Made by a program: the position numbers and the translations under genes
Notes under the pieces: generated by a model
Databases searched by the model: none
Told to the model about the DNA's origin: nothing
The model's input: only the letters and a program-made list of their open reading frames with translations
Shown here: in pieces, positions 50,137 to 57,997 of the stretch
How positions within the stretch are numbered: the first letter of the stretch is position 1
Layout: each line of letters begins with the position of its first letter
Assembly (NCBI RefSeq): GCF_900536025.1
Contig: NZ_UNOZ01000010.1
Span: forward strand, 1 to 64,000
Source of the DNA: Pseudomonas reidholzensis
GTDB lineage: Bacteria; Pseudomonadota; Gammaproteobacteria; Pseudomonadales; Pseudomonadaceae
Length of the DNA: 64,000 bases
Direction of reading: 5' to 3'

Positions 50137-51027
50137 ATGGAGCAATTTCGCAATATCGGTATCATCGGCCGCCTGGGCAGTTCCCAGGTGCTCGACACCA
50201 TTCGCCGACTGAAAAAATTCCTCCTCGACCGGCACCTGCACGTGATCCTCGAGGACACCATCGCCGAGGTCCTGCCCGGTCACGGCCTGCAGACCTCCAC
50301 GCGCAAGCTGCTCGGCGAGGTCTGCGACCTGGTCATCGTCGTCGGCGGTGACGGCAGCCTGCTCGGCGCCGCCCGCGCCCTGGCCCGGCACAATATCCCG
50401 GTGCTGGGGATCAACCGTGGCAGCCTGGGCTTCCTGACCGACATTCGTCCGGACGAGCTCGAGGTCAAGGTCGCCGAAGTGCTCGACGGCCATTACCTGG
50501 TGGAAAACCGCTTCCTGCTGCAAGCCGAAGTACGCCGCCACGGCGAGGCCATCGGCCAGGGTGATGCGCTCAACGACGTGGTCCTGCACCCGGGCAAGTC
50601 GACGCGGATGATCGAGTTCGAGATCTACATCGACGGCCAGTTCGTCTGCAGCCAGAAGGCCGACGGCCTGATCGTCGCCACCCCGACCGGCTCGACCGCC
50701 TATGCGTTGTCGGCCGGCGGGCCGATCATGCACCCCAAACTCGACGCCATCGTCATCGTGCCAATGTACCCGCACACACTGTCGGGCCGGCCGATCGTGG
50801 TCGATGGCAACAGCGAGCTGAAGATCGTCGTCTCGCAAGACCTGCAGATCTACCCGCAAGTCTCCTGTGACGGCCAGAACCACTTCACCTGTGCCCCCGG
50901 CGACACCATCACGGTAAGCAAGAAGCCGCAGAAACTGCGCCTGATCCACCCGCTCGACCACAATTACTACGAGGTCTGCCGCACCAAGCTCGGCTGGGGC
51001 AGCCGCCTGGGGGGTGGAGGCGACTGA
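50137..51027 (+). CDS. nadK: NAD kinase
   Basis: Phosphorylates NAD to NADP, the only known route to NADP. The 296-residue product has the catalytic GGDGS (70-74), GSLGFLTD, the conserved TPTGSTAYALSAGGPI, and a late DGQ substrate loop. GCAGGAG precedes the ATG. Its stop shares an A with the start of the next gene (TGATG at 51025-51029), beginning a run of five overlapping or closely spaced genes. Confidence 0.97.
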   Translation: MEQFRNIGIIGRLGSSQVLDTIRRLKKFLLDRHLHVILEDTIAEVLPGHGLQTSTRKLLGEVCDLVIVVGGDGSLLGAARALARHNIPVLGINRGSLGFLTDIRPDELEVKVAEVLDGHYLVENRFLLQAEVRRHGEAIGQGDALNDVVLHPGKSTRMIEFEIYIDGQFVCSQKADGLIVATPTGSTAYALSAGGPIMHPKLDAIVIVPMYPHTLSGRPIVVDGNSELKIVVSQDLQIYPQVSCDGQNHFTCAPGDTITVSKKPQKLRLIHPLDHNYYEVCRTKLGWGSRLGGGGD

Positions 51028-51998
51028 TGCTCGATCCGGCGCGAAGTTTCGACATCATCGGCGACGTGCACGGCTGTGCACAGACCCTCGAACGCCTGCT
51101 CGACACCCTCGGCTACGCGCGGGTGGGCGGTGTCTGGCGGCATCCACGGCGCCAGGCGCTGTTCCTCGGTGACATCGTCGACCGCGGGCCGCGCATCCGC
51201 GAGGCGCTGCACATCGTCCACGACATGGTCGAGGCCGGCCAGGCGTTCTGCATCATGGGCAACCATGAGTACAACGCCCTGGCCTGGGAGACCCCGGCGC
51301 TGCCGGGCAGCGGCAAGGCCTACGTGCGTGAGCACACGCCACGCCACGCGCGGCTGATCGACGAGACCCTGACCCAGTTCGCCCAGCACCCGGGCGACTG
51401 GCATGATTTTCTCGCCTGGTTCTATGAGATGCCGCTGTTCGTCGACGCTGGGCGCTTCCGCCTGGTGCATGCCTGCTGGGACCCGCTGCTGATCGAACCG
51501 CTGCGCCAGCAGTACCCGCGCGGCTGCATCGATGAGCATTTCGTGCAGGCCTCGGCGGTGTCCGGCAGCTTTGCCTCGAACGTCTGCAACCGCCTGCTGC
51601 GCGGCACCGACATGCGCCTGCCGGACGGCCTTACGCTGACCGGCGGTGACGGCCTGACCCGAGCGTTCTTCCGCACCAAGTTCTGGGAAGAAGACCCGCA
51701 GACCTACGGCGATATCGTCTTCCAGCCCGACGCCCTGCCGGCGGAAGTGGCCAGCGCGCCGCTCAGCCATACTCAGAAAAACGCCCTGCTGCGCTATGAA
51801 GAGGAAGAGCCGTTGCTGTTCGTCGGCCATTACTGGCGCAGCGGCCGACCGACGCCGATCCGCCCCAACCTGGCCTGCCTGGACTACAGCGCCGTGCTCT
51901 ACGGCAAGCTGGTGGCCTACCGGCTGGATGACGAAACCCGCATCGACCCGCACAAGTTCGTCTGGGTCGATGTCGACCGCCCGCAGGACACTCAATGA
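51027..51998 (+). CDS. PPP-family metallophosphoesterase
   Basis: A 323-residue calcineurin-like phosphoesterase with the complete metal-site series: GDVHG (12-16), GDIVDRG (48-54), GNHE (78-81), VHACWD and GHYW. It resembles bacterial serine/threonine phosphatases and ApaH-type Np4N hydrolases; the substrate cannot be told. Tight coupling to nadK (start within the nadK stop) and to the rhomboid gene (ATGA overlap) is notable. A nucleotide or NAD(P)-related substrate is a hypothesis only. Confidence 0.87.
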   Translation: MLDPARSFDIIGDVHGCAQTLERLLDTLGYARVGGVWRHPRRQALFLGDIVDRGPRIREALHIVHDMVEAGQAFCIMGNHEYNALAWETPALPGSGKAYVREHTPRHARLIDETLTQFAQHPGDWHDFLAWFYEMPLFVDAGRFRLVHACWDPLLIEPLRQQYPRGCIDEHFVQASAVSGSFASNVCNRLLRGTDMRLPDGLTLTGGDGLTRAFFRTKFWEEDPQTYGDIVFQPDALPAEVASAPLSHTQKNALLRYEEEEPLLFVGHYWRSGRPTPIRPNLACLDYSAVLYGKLVAYRLDDETRIDPHKFVWVDVDRPQDTQ

Positions 51999-52873
51999 AC
52001 GTGATCGAAGTACTGCGCCTGCCGCTGGCCGTCGACCTCAGCGGTTTCGTCCACTTGCTGCGCCGCCTGCAGGTGCCGCACCGGGTCAGCGAGGAGGGCG
52101 AGGAGCAGGTGCTGTGGGCGCCTGAGACGCTGCTCGGCGAAGTGCGCGAGCTGTACCAGCGCTACCCCGACGGCAATGACCAGATCGAGCGGGCGGCCGA
52201 GGCCCAGGCCCAGGCCAACCAGCCACAGCGCCCGTCCCTGGCCGAGCAGGCCCGCGCCTGCAAGGTCACCGCGGCGGTGCTGCTGCTCAGCGTGGTGGTG
52301 GCCGGGCTGACCGGCCTGGGCGACAACCTGTCGACGATCCGCTGGTTCACCTTTCTCGATTTTCGCGTGCAGGGCGACTACATCTACTTCACCTCGCTGG
52401 CCCAAGGCCTGGCCAACGGCCAATGGTGGCGGCTGGTGTCGCCGATGCTGCTGCACTTCGGCGTGCTGCACCTGGCCATGAACGGCCTCTGGTACTGGGA
52501 GCTGGGCAAACGCATCGAGCTGCGCCAGGGCCCGTGGCTGCTGCTGAGCCTGACCCTGCTGTTCAGCCTGGTGTCCAACCTGGCCCAGCATTTCGCCGGG
52601 GGCGCGAGCCTGTTCGGCGGGCTGTCCGGGGTGCTCTACGGCCTGCTCGGGTATGTCTGGCTGTACCAGTGGCTGGCGCCCAACCCACACTACAGCCTGC
52701 CCAAGGGCGTGCTGGTGATGATGCTCATCTGGCTGGTGGTCTGCCTGACGGGGCTGGTCGGCCAGCTCGGCTTCGGCCAGATCGCCAATGCCGCCCACGT
52801 CGGTGGCCTGCTCATCGGATGCCTGACGGGCCTCTTGGGCGGTGGCCTGGCCCGGCGTAAACTGTCGGCTTGA
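51995..52873 (+). CDS. Rhomboid-family intramembrane serine protease
   Basis: A 292-residue membrane protease of the GlpG type. A cytoplasmic N-terminal domain of about 90 residues precedes about six membrane helices. Catalytic Ser211 lies in GLSGVLYG and His268 in NAAHVGGLLIG; the loop-1 WR motif is WWRLVSPMLLH, and HLAMNGLWYWELG follows. It should cut single-pass membrane proteins within the bilayer. It overlaps the phosphoesterase gene by ATGA and is followed after 13 bp by the DUF1315 gene. Confidence 0.92.
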   Translation: MNVIEVLRLPLAVDLSGFVHLLRRLQVPHRVSEEGEEQVLWAPETLLGEVRELYQRYPDGNDQIERAAEAQAQANQPQRPSLAEQARACKVTAAVLLLSVVVAGLTGLGDNLSTIRWFTFLDFRVQGDYIYFTSLAQGLANGQWWRLVSPMLLHFGVLHLAMNGLWYWELGKRIELRQGPWLLLSLTLLFSLVSNLAQHFAGGASLFGGLSGVLYGLLGYVWLYQWLAPNPHYSLPKGVLVMMLIWLVVCLTGLVGQLGFGQIANAAHVGGLLIGCLTGLLGGGLARRKLSA

Positions 52874-52886
52874 TTTAGGAGACGCT

Positions 52887-53147
52887 ATGTCCACGTTCGC
52901 GCAAATGATCGAAAACATCACCCCGGAAATCTACCAGAGCCTGAAAACGGCCGTGGAACTGGGCAAATGGTCTGACGGGCGCAAGCTGACCGTCGAGCAG
53001 AAAGAGCTGTCGCTGCAGGCGGTGATCGCCTGGGAGATGCACAACCTGCCCGAAGACCAGCGCACCGGTTACATGGGCCCGCAGGAATGCGCCTCGAAAT
53101 CGGCGCCGATCCCCAACATTCTGTTCAAGTCGGACTCGGTACATTGA
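52887..53147 (+). CDS. DUF1315 (YeaC-like) small protein
   Basis: An 86-residue cytoplasmic protein of the DUF1315 family: MIENITPEIYQSLKTAVELGKWSDGRKLT is the family core, and VIAWE follows. Function unknown. Start 52887 has AGGAG about 5 nt upstream; the frame open to 52842 overlaps the rhomboid gene. Its stop overlaps the presumed TTG start of the next gene (TTGA). Confidence 0.88.
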   Translation: MSTFAQMIENITPEIYQSLKTAVELGKWSDGRKLTVEQKELSLQAVIAWEMHNLPEDQRTGYMGPQECASKSAPIPNILFKSDSVH

Positions 53148-53974
53148 TCGAACTCGCTCGTGGCTCTTTGAGCAAGATGGCGGTGCGCCTCGAAGCACCG
53201 GTCGTGCAGTACAGCTTTCGTCTGGGTGAGGCGCAGGTCGCGGTCAACCCGCTGATCGGCAAGACGCTGCGCCTGGAGTACCTCGGTGCGATCCATTGCA
53301 GCCATTGCGGCAAGCGCACCAAGACCAGCTACAGCCAAGGCTACTGCTACCCGTGCATGAGCAAGCTGGCCCAGTGCGACCTGTGCATCATGGCCCCTGA
53401 GCGCTGCCACTACGACGCCGGCACCTGCCGCGAACCGTCGTGGGGCGAGCAGTTCTGCATGACCGACCACGTGGTCTACCTGGCCAACTCGTCGGGGGTC
53501 AAGGTCGGTATCACCCGTGCCACCCAGTTGCCCACCCGCTGGCTCGACCAGGGCGCCAGCCAGGCCCTGCCGATCATGCGCGTGGCCACCCGTCAGCAGT
53601 CGGGCCTGGTCGAAGACGTGCTGCGCAGCCAGGTGCCTGACCGCACCAACTGGCGCGCGCTGCTCAAGGGCGATGCCGACGTGCTCGACCTGGTGGCCAT
53701 CCGCGAGCAGATCTTCGAGGCCTGTGCCGAGGGCATTCACGCCCTGCAGCAGCGCTTTGGGGTGCAGGCCATCCAGCCGTTGAACGATGCCGAAGTGGTG
53801 CAGATGCGCTATCCGGTCGAGGCCTACCCGAGCAAGATCGTCAGCTTCAACCTGGACAAGACGCCGATCGTCGAAGGCACGCTGCTGGGCATCAAGGGTC
53901 AGTACCTGATCTTCGACACCGGCGTGATCAACATTCGCAAATACACGGCCTACCAGTTGGCCGTGCATCAGTAA
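53144..53974 (+). CDS. DUF2797 zinc-finger-like protein
   Basis: A 276-residue cytoplasmic protein of DUF2797. It is rich in cysteine pairs: CSHCGKRT, YCYPCM, CDLCIM and further single Cys residues up to about 110, a likely zinc or metal site. The later segment DHVVYLANSSGVKVGITR resembles GIY-YIG nuclease N-termini (YLA...KVGIT), suggesting a remote nuclease-like fold. TTG 53144, overlapping the DUF1315 stop as TTGA, is the likely start; ATG 53177 is an alternative. pepN follows after 13 bp. Confidence 0.85.
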   Translation: MIELARGSLSKMAVRLEAPVVQYSFRLGEAQVAVNPLIGKTLRLEYLGAIHCSHCGKRTKTSYSQGYCYPCMSKLAQCDLCIMAPERCHYDAGTCREPSWGEQFCMTDHVVYLANSSGVKVGITRATQLPTRWLDQGASQALPIMRVATRQQSGLVEDVLRSQVPDRTNWRALLKGDADVLDLVAIREQIFEACAEGIHALQQRFGVQAIQPLNDAEVVQMRYPVEAYPSKIVSFNLDKTPIVEGTLLGIKGQYLIFDTGVINIRKYTAYQLAVHQ

Positions 53975-53987
53975 AAAGGACAGCCAC

Positions 53988-56645
53988 ATGCGTACCGAGC
54001 AACCGCAAGTGATCTACCTCAAGGACTACCAGGCGCCCGAGTACCTGATCGACGAGACGCACCTGACCTTCGAGCTGTTCGAGGACCACAGCCTGGTCCA
54101 TGCGCAACTGGTCATGCGCCGCAACCCGGCACGTGGCGCCGGCCTGCCGCCGCTGGTGCTCGACGGCCAGCAGCTCGAGCTGGTCAACGTGCAGCTGGAC
54201 GACCAGAGCCTGTCCGCCGCCGACTACCAGCTCGATGACGACAGCCTGACCCTGCACCCGCAGGCCGAGCGCTTCACCCTCGACACCACGGTGAAGATCC
54301 ACCCGGAAACCAACACCGCCCTCGAAGGCCTGTACAAGTCCGGCACGATGTACTGCACCCAGTGCGAGGCCGAGGGCTTCCGCAAGATCACCTATTACCT
54401 CGATCGCCCGGACGTGATGAGCACCTTCACCACCACGGTGATCGCCGAGCAGCATCGCTACCCGGTGCTGTTGTCCAACGGCAACCCGATCGGCAGTGGC
54501 CCGGCCGAAGACGGTCGGCACTGGGCGACCTGGGAAGACCCGTTCATGAAGCCCGCCTACCTGTTCGCCCTGGTGGCCGGTGACTTGTGGTGCGTCGAAG
54601 ACAGCTTCACCCGCCAGTCTGGTCGCGACGTGACCCTGCGCATTTACGTCGAGCCGGAAAACATCGACAAGTGCGCCCACGCCATGGTCAGCCTGCAGAA
54701 GTCGATGCGCTGGGACGAAGAAGTCTACGGCCGTGAGTACGACCTGGACATCTTCATGATCGTCGCGGTCAACGACTTCAACATGGGCGCCATGGAAAAC
54801 AAGGGCCTCAACATCTTCAACTCGAGCTGCGTGCTGGCCCGCGCCGAAACCGCCACCGACGCCGCTCACCAGCGCGTCGAAGGGGTGGTCGCCCACGAGT
54901 ACTTCCACAACTGGACCGGCAACCGCGTGACCTGCCGCGACTGGTTCCAGCTGTCGCTCAAGGAAGGCTTCACGGTGTTCCGCGACGCTGAGTTCAGCGC
55001 CGACATGAACTCGCGCACGGTCAAGCGCATCGAGGATGTCGCCTACCTGCGCACCCACCAGTTCGCCGAAGACGCCGGCCCCATGGCCCATCCGGTGCGC
55101 CCGGACAGCTTTATCGAGATCTCCAACTTCTACACCCTGACCGTGTACGAGAAGGGCGCCGAAGTGGTGGGCATGGTCCGCACCCTGCTCGGTGCCGAGG
55201 GCTTCCGTAAAGGCAGCGACCTGTACTTCGAGCGCCACGACGGCCAGGCCGTTACCTGCGACGACTTCATCAAGGCCATGGAAGACGCCAACGGTGTCGA
55301 CCTGACCCAGTTCAAGCGCTGGTACAGCCAGGCCGGCACGCCGCGCCTGGAGGTCAGCGAGGCGTATGACGCCGCAGCCCGCACCTACAGCCTGAGCTTC
55401 CGCCAGAGCTGCCCGCAGACGCCGGACAAAGCCGAAAAGCTGCCGTTCGTGATCCCGGTCGCACTGGGCCTGCTGGATGCCGAGGGCAATGACTTGGCGC
55501 TGCGCCTGCAAGGCGAGGCCGCGGCCGTGGGTACGCAACGTGTGCTGTCGCTGACCGAAGCCGAGCAGACCTTTACCTTCGTCGACATCGCCGCCAAGCC
55601 GCTGCCGTCGCTGTTGCGCGGTTTCAGCGCGCCGGTGAAGCTGAGCTTCCCGTATGACCGCGACCAGCTGATGTTCCTCATGCAGCACGACAGCGATGGC
55701 TTCAACCGCTGGGAAGCCGGCCAGCAACTGTCGGTGCAGGTGCTCCAGGAACTGATCGGCCAGCACCAGCGTGGCGAAGCGCTGAGCCTCGACCCACGCC
55801 TGATCAGCGCGCTGGGCACGGTGCTGGGCAATCCGTCGCTGGACCCGGCGATGGTCGCCGAGATGCTCTCGCTGCCCGGCGAGGCCTACCTCACCGAAAT
55901 CAGCCAGGTGGCCGACGTCGACGCCATTCATGCCGCCCGCGAATTCACCCGCAAGGCGATCGCCGAGCAGCTGTTCGATGCGCTGTGGGCGCGTTACCAG
56001 GCCCACCGCGAAGTGTCGGGCAAGACCGCCTATGTCGCCTCGGCCGAGCACTTCGCCCGCCGCAGCCTGCAGAACATCGCCCTGTCGTACCTGATGCTCA
56101 GCGGCAAGCCGCAGGTGCTCGAGGCGACGCTGGAGCAGTTCGAGCAGTGCGACAACATGACCGAGCGCCTGACCGCCCTGGCGGTCCTGGTCAACTCGCC
56201 GTTCGAGGCCGAGCGGGCCAAGGTCCTCGAGGCCTTTGCCGAGCACTTCAAGGACAACCCGCTGGTCATGGACCAGTGGTTCAGCGTGCAGGCGGCCAGC
56301 GCCTTGCCGGGTGGCCTGGTGCGGGTCAAGGTGTTGATGGCGCATCCGGCGTTCACCCTGAAGAACCCGAACAAGGTGCGCGCCCTGGTGGGCGCGTTTG
56401 CCGGGCAGAACCTGGTCAACTTCCATGCCGCGGACGGCTCGGGTTATCGCTTCCTGGCGGACCTGGTGATCGAGCTGAATGCGCTGAACCCGCAGATCGC
56501 CTCGCGCCAGCTGGCGCCGCTGACCCGCTGGCGCAAGTATGACGTGGCGCGTCAGGCGTTGATGAAGGGCGAGCTGGAGCGGATTCTCGCGTCCGGGGCG
56601 TTGTCCAGTGATGTGTATGAGGTGGTGAGCAAAAGCCTGGCTTGA
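53988..56645 (+). CDS. pepN: Aminopeptidase N (M1 family)
   Basis: A zinc aminopeptidase that removes N-terminal residues from peptides in the cytoplasm. The 885-residue product has GAMEN (267-271), the zinc site HEYFH (303-307) and the third ligand Glu326 in KEGFTVF (HExxH-x18-E). The C-terminal M1 helical domains are complete. AAAAGGA precedes the ATG. It closes the nadK run of same-strand genes and is followed by a REP-like region and terminator. Confidence 0.97.
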   Translation: MRTEQPQVIYLKDYQAPEYLIDETHLTFELFEDHSLVHAQLVMRRNPARGAGLPPLVLDGQQLELVNVQLDDQSLSAADYQLDDDSLTLHPQAERFTLDTTVKIHPETNTALEGLYKSGTMYCTQCEAEGFRKITYYLDRPDVMSTFTTTVIAEQHRYPVLLSNGNPIGSGPAEDGRHWATWEDPFMKPAYLFALVAGDLWCVEDSFTRQSGRDVTLRIYVEPENIDKCAHAMVSLQKSMRWDEEVYGREYDLDIFMIVAVNDFNMGAMENKGLNIFNSSCVLARAETATDAAHQRVEGVVAHEYFHNWTGNRVTCRDWFQLSLKEGFTVFRDAEFSADMNSRTVKRIEDVAYLRTHQFAEDAGPMAHPVRPDSFIEISNFYTLTVYEKGAEVVGMVRTLLGAEGFRKGSDLYFERHDGQAVTCDDFIKAMEDANGVDLTQFKRWYSQAGTPRLEVSEAYDAAARTYSLSFRQSCPQTPDKAEKLPFVIPVALGLLDAEGNDLALRLQGEAAAVGTQRVLSLTEAEQTFTFVDIAAKPLPSLLRGFSAPVKLSFPYDRDQLMFLMQHDSDGFNRWEAGQQLSVQVLQELIGQHQRGEALSLDPRLISALGTVLGNPSLDPAMVAEMLSLPGEAYLTEISQVADVDAIHAAREFTRKAIAEQLFDALWARYQAHREVSGKTAYVASAEHFARRSLQNIALSYLMLSGKPQVLEATLEQFEQCDNMTERLTALAVLVNSPFEAERAKVLEAFAEHFKDNPLVMDQWFSVQAASALPGGLVRVKVLMAHPAFTLKNPNKVRALVGAFAGQNLVNFHAADGSGYRFLADLVIELNALNPQIASRQLAPLTRWRKYDVARQALMKGELERILASGALSSDVYEVVSKSLA

Positions 56646-56654
56646 TTCAAGCCG

Positions 56655-56818
56655 GTGTGAACTGGGGCCGCTGCGCGCCCCTTCGCGGCGGTCCGGCGTC
56701 CCGGCAAGCCCGCTCCCACAGGATCCCCGCAAATTTCCCAAGCGGCGCGGTACCTGTGGGAGCGGCGGTGCGCCGATGCGACTTGCCCGCGAAGGGCCGC
56801 AAAGCGGCCCCGTTTTTT
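56655..56818. repeat. Degenerate REP pair between pepN and the Ycf48-like gene
   Basis: Outer GGGGCCGC/GCGGCCCC, then CCGCTCCCACAGG and CCTGTGGGAGCGGCGG in inverted orientation. The right member carries an insertion-like GTGCGCCGATGCGACTTGCC, also seen in part at 7400-7440. The 56646-56968 gap otherwise holds only the terminator and the promoter of the next gene. Confidence 0.75.
56794..56818 (+). terminator. Terminator after pepN
   Basis: GGGCCGC-AAA-GCGGCCC followed by CGTTTTTT; formed from the right end of the REP-like region. Confidence 0.8.
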
Positions 56819-56968
56819 ACTGCTTAACAAAACATAACGCTGCGCTCGTTGTGCTCTTGAAGATTTCCCCGCTAGGATGGCTCAAAGCTATTGCAGGCCT
56901 CTGGCACAGGCTTTTCGCAGTACCTGCAAGGCATTGACCCACTAAAAAGAACACAACAGGGGACGGTC

Positions 56969-57997
56969 ATGAGGGAGCGGGAATTCGCACACGCCAGGCG
57001 TGCTGCCTGGCCGCTGGCCGCCGGCGCGATGCTGGCGCTGGCATTGGGAATGTGGACCGGCAGCGTCGAAGCCGCCGCCGCCGCGGAGTATTCGACCGAG
57101 TCGGCCAAGGCCAGCGAAAGCCTGCTGATCGACGTCGCCCATGCCGGCCAGCGCCTGGTGGTGGTCGGCGATCGTGGCCACATCCTCTTCTCCGATGACC
57201 AGGGCAAGACCTGGACCCAAGCCCGGGTGCCCACCCGCCAGCTGCTCACGGCGGTGTTCTTCCTCGATGACAAGCGCGGCTGGGCGGTCGGCCACGATGC
57301 CCAGATCCTCGCCAGCAGCGATGGCGGCGCGACCTGGAGCAAACAGTTCGAAGACCTCACACGCGAAGCACCGCTGCTCGACATCAGCTTTGTCGACGCC
57401 CAGCACGGCTTTGCCGTAGGCGCGTATGGCGCACTGCTGGAAACCACCGATGGCGGCCAGCACTGGCAAGACGTCGGCGAGCGCCTGGACAACCCCGACC
57501 AGTTGCACCTCAACGGCATTGCCGCGATCAAGGACGCCGGCCTGTTCATCGTCGGCGAGCAGGGCAGCATGTTCCGCTCCAGCGACAACGGCCAGAGCTG
57601 GTCGCACGTAGACAGCCCCTACGAGGGCTCGCTGTTCGGCGTACTCGGCACCGCCCAGGCGCGCACCCTGTTGGCCTATGGCTTGCGCGGCAACCTGCTG
57701 CGCTCCACGGATTTCGGTGACAGCTGGCAGCCGATCGAACTCAAGGCCGCGCGCGGCCCGCTCGAATTCGGCCTGGCAAGCGCTACGCTACTCGATGACG
57801 GCAGCGTGGTGCTGGTCGGCAACGGCGGCAGCGTGCTGCGCAGCCACGACGACGGCCAGACCTTCGCGGTGTACAACCGCGCCGATCGGATCGCCCTGGC
57901 CGGGGTCACCGGCCTCGCCGCAGGCGGCCTGCTGTTGGTCGGCCAGGGTGGTGTGCACCTGGCCACCGCCGAAGGTGCCGAGGAGGTGCGTCCATGA
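56969..57997 (+). CDS. Ycf48/BNR-type beta-propeller protein, exported
   Basis: A 342-residue protein with an N-terminal signal sequence (WPLAAGAMLALALGMWTGSVEAA). Repeated blades of the type VVGDRGHILFSDDQGKTW, AVGHDAQILASSDGGATW and VGAYGALLETTDGGQHW follow, as in the photosystem II assembly factor Ycf48. Start 56969 has AGGGGA about 6 nt before it. It overlaps the RND gene by ATGA, so they form an operon; such propellers commonly pair with MMPL/RND proteins in Pseudomonas. Probably a periplasmic partner of the transporter. Confidence 0.87.
   Translation: MREREFAHARRAAWPLAAGAMLALALGMWTGSVEAAAAAEYSTESAKASESLLIDVAHAGQRLVVVGDRGHILFSDDQGKTWTQARVPTRQLLTAVFFLDDKRGWAVGHDAQILASSDGGATWSKQFEDLTREAPLLDISFVDAQHGFAVGAYGALLETTDGGQHWQDVGERLDNPDQLHLNGIAAIKDAGLFIVGEQGSMFRSSDNGQSWSHVDSPYEGSLFGVLGTAQARTLLAYGLRGNLLRSTDFGDSWQPIELKAARGPLEFGLASATLLDDGSVVLVGNGGSVLRSHDDGQTFAVYNRADRIALAGVTGLAAGGLLLVGQGGVHLATAEGAEEVRP

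Noticed and set aside
53928..56741. 937-codon frame on the minus strand opposite pepN
   Set aside because: Antisense shadow of a gene with an intact HExxH site; no recognisable domain of its own.
56890..56915. Sigma-54 promoter suggested by TGGCACAGG before the Ycf48-like gene
   Set aside because: The distance between the GG and GC elements is 12 rather than 10 bases, so it does not fit the -24/-12 consensus.
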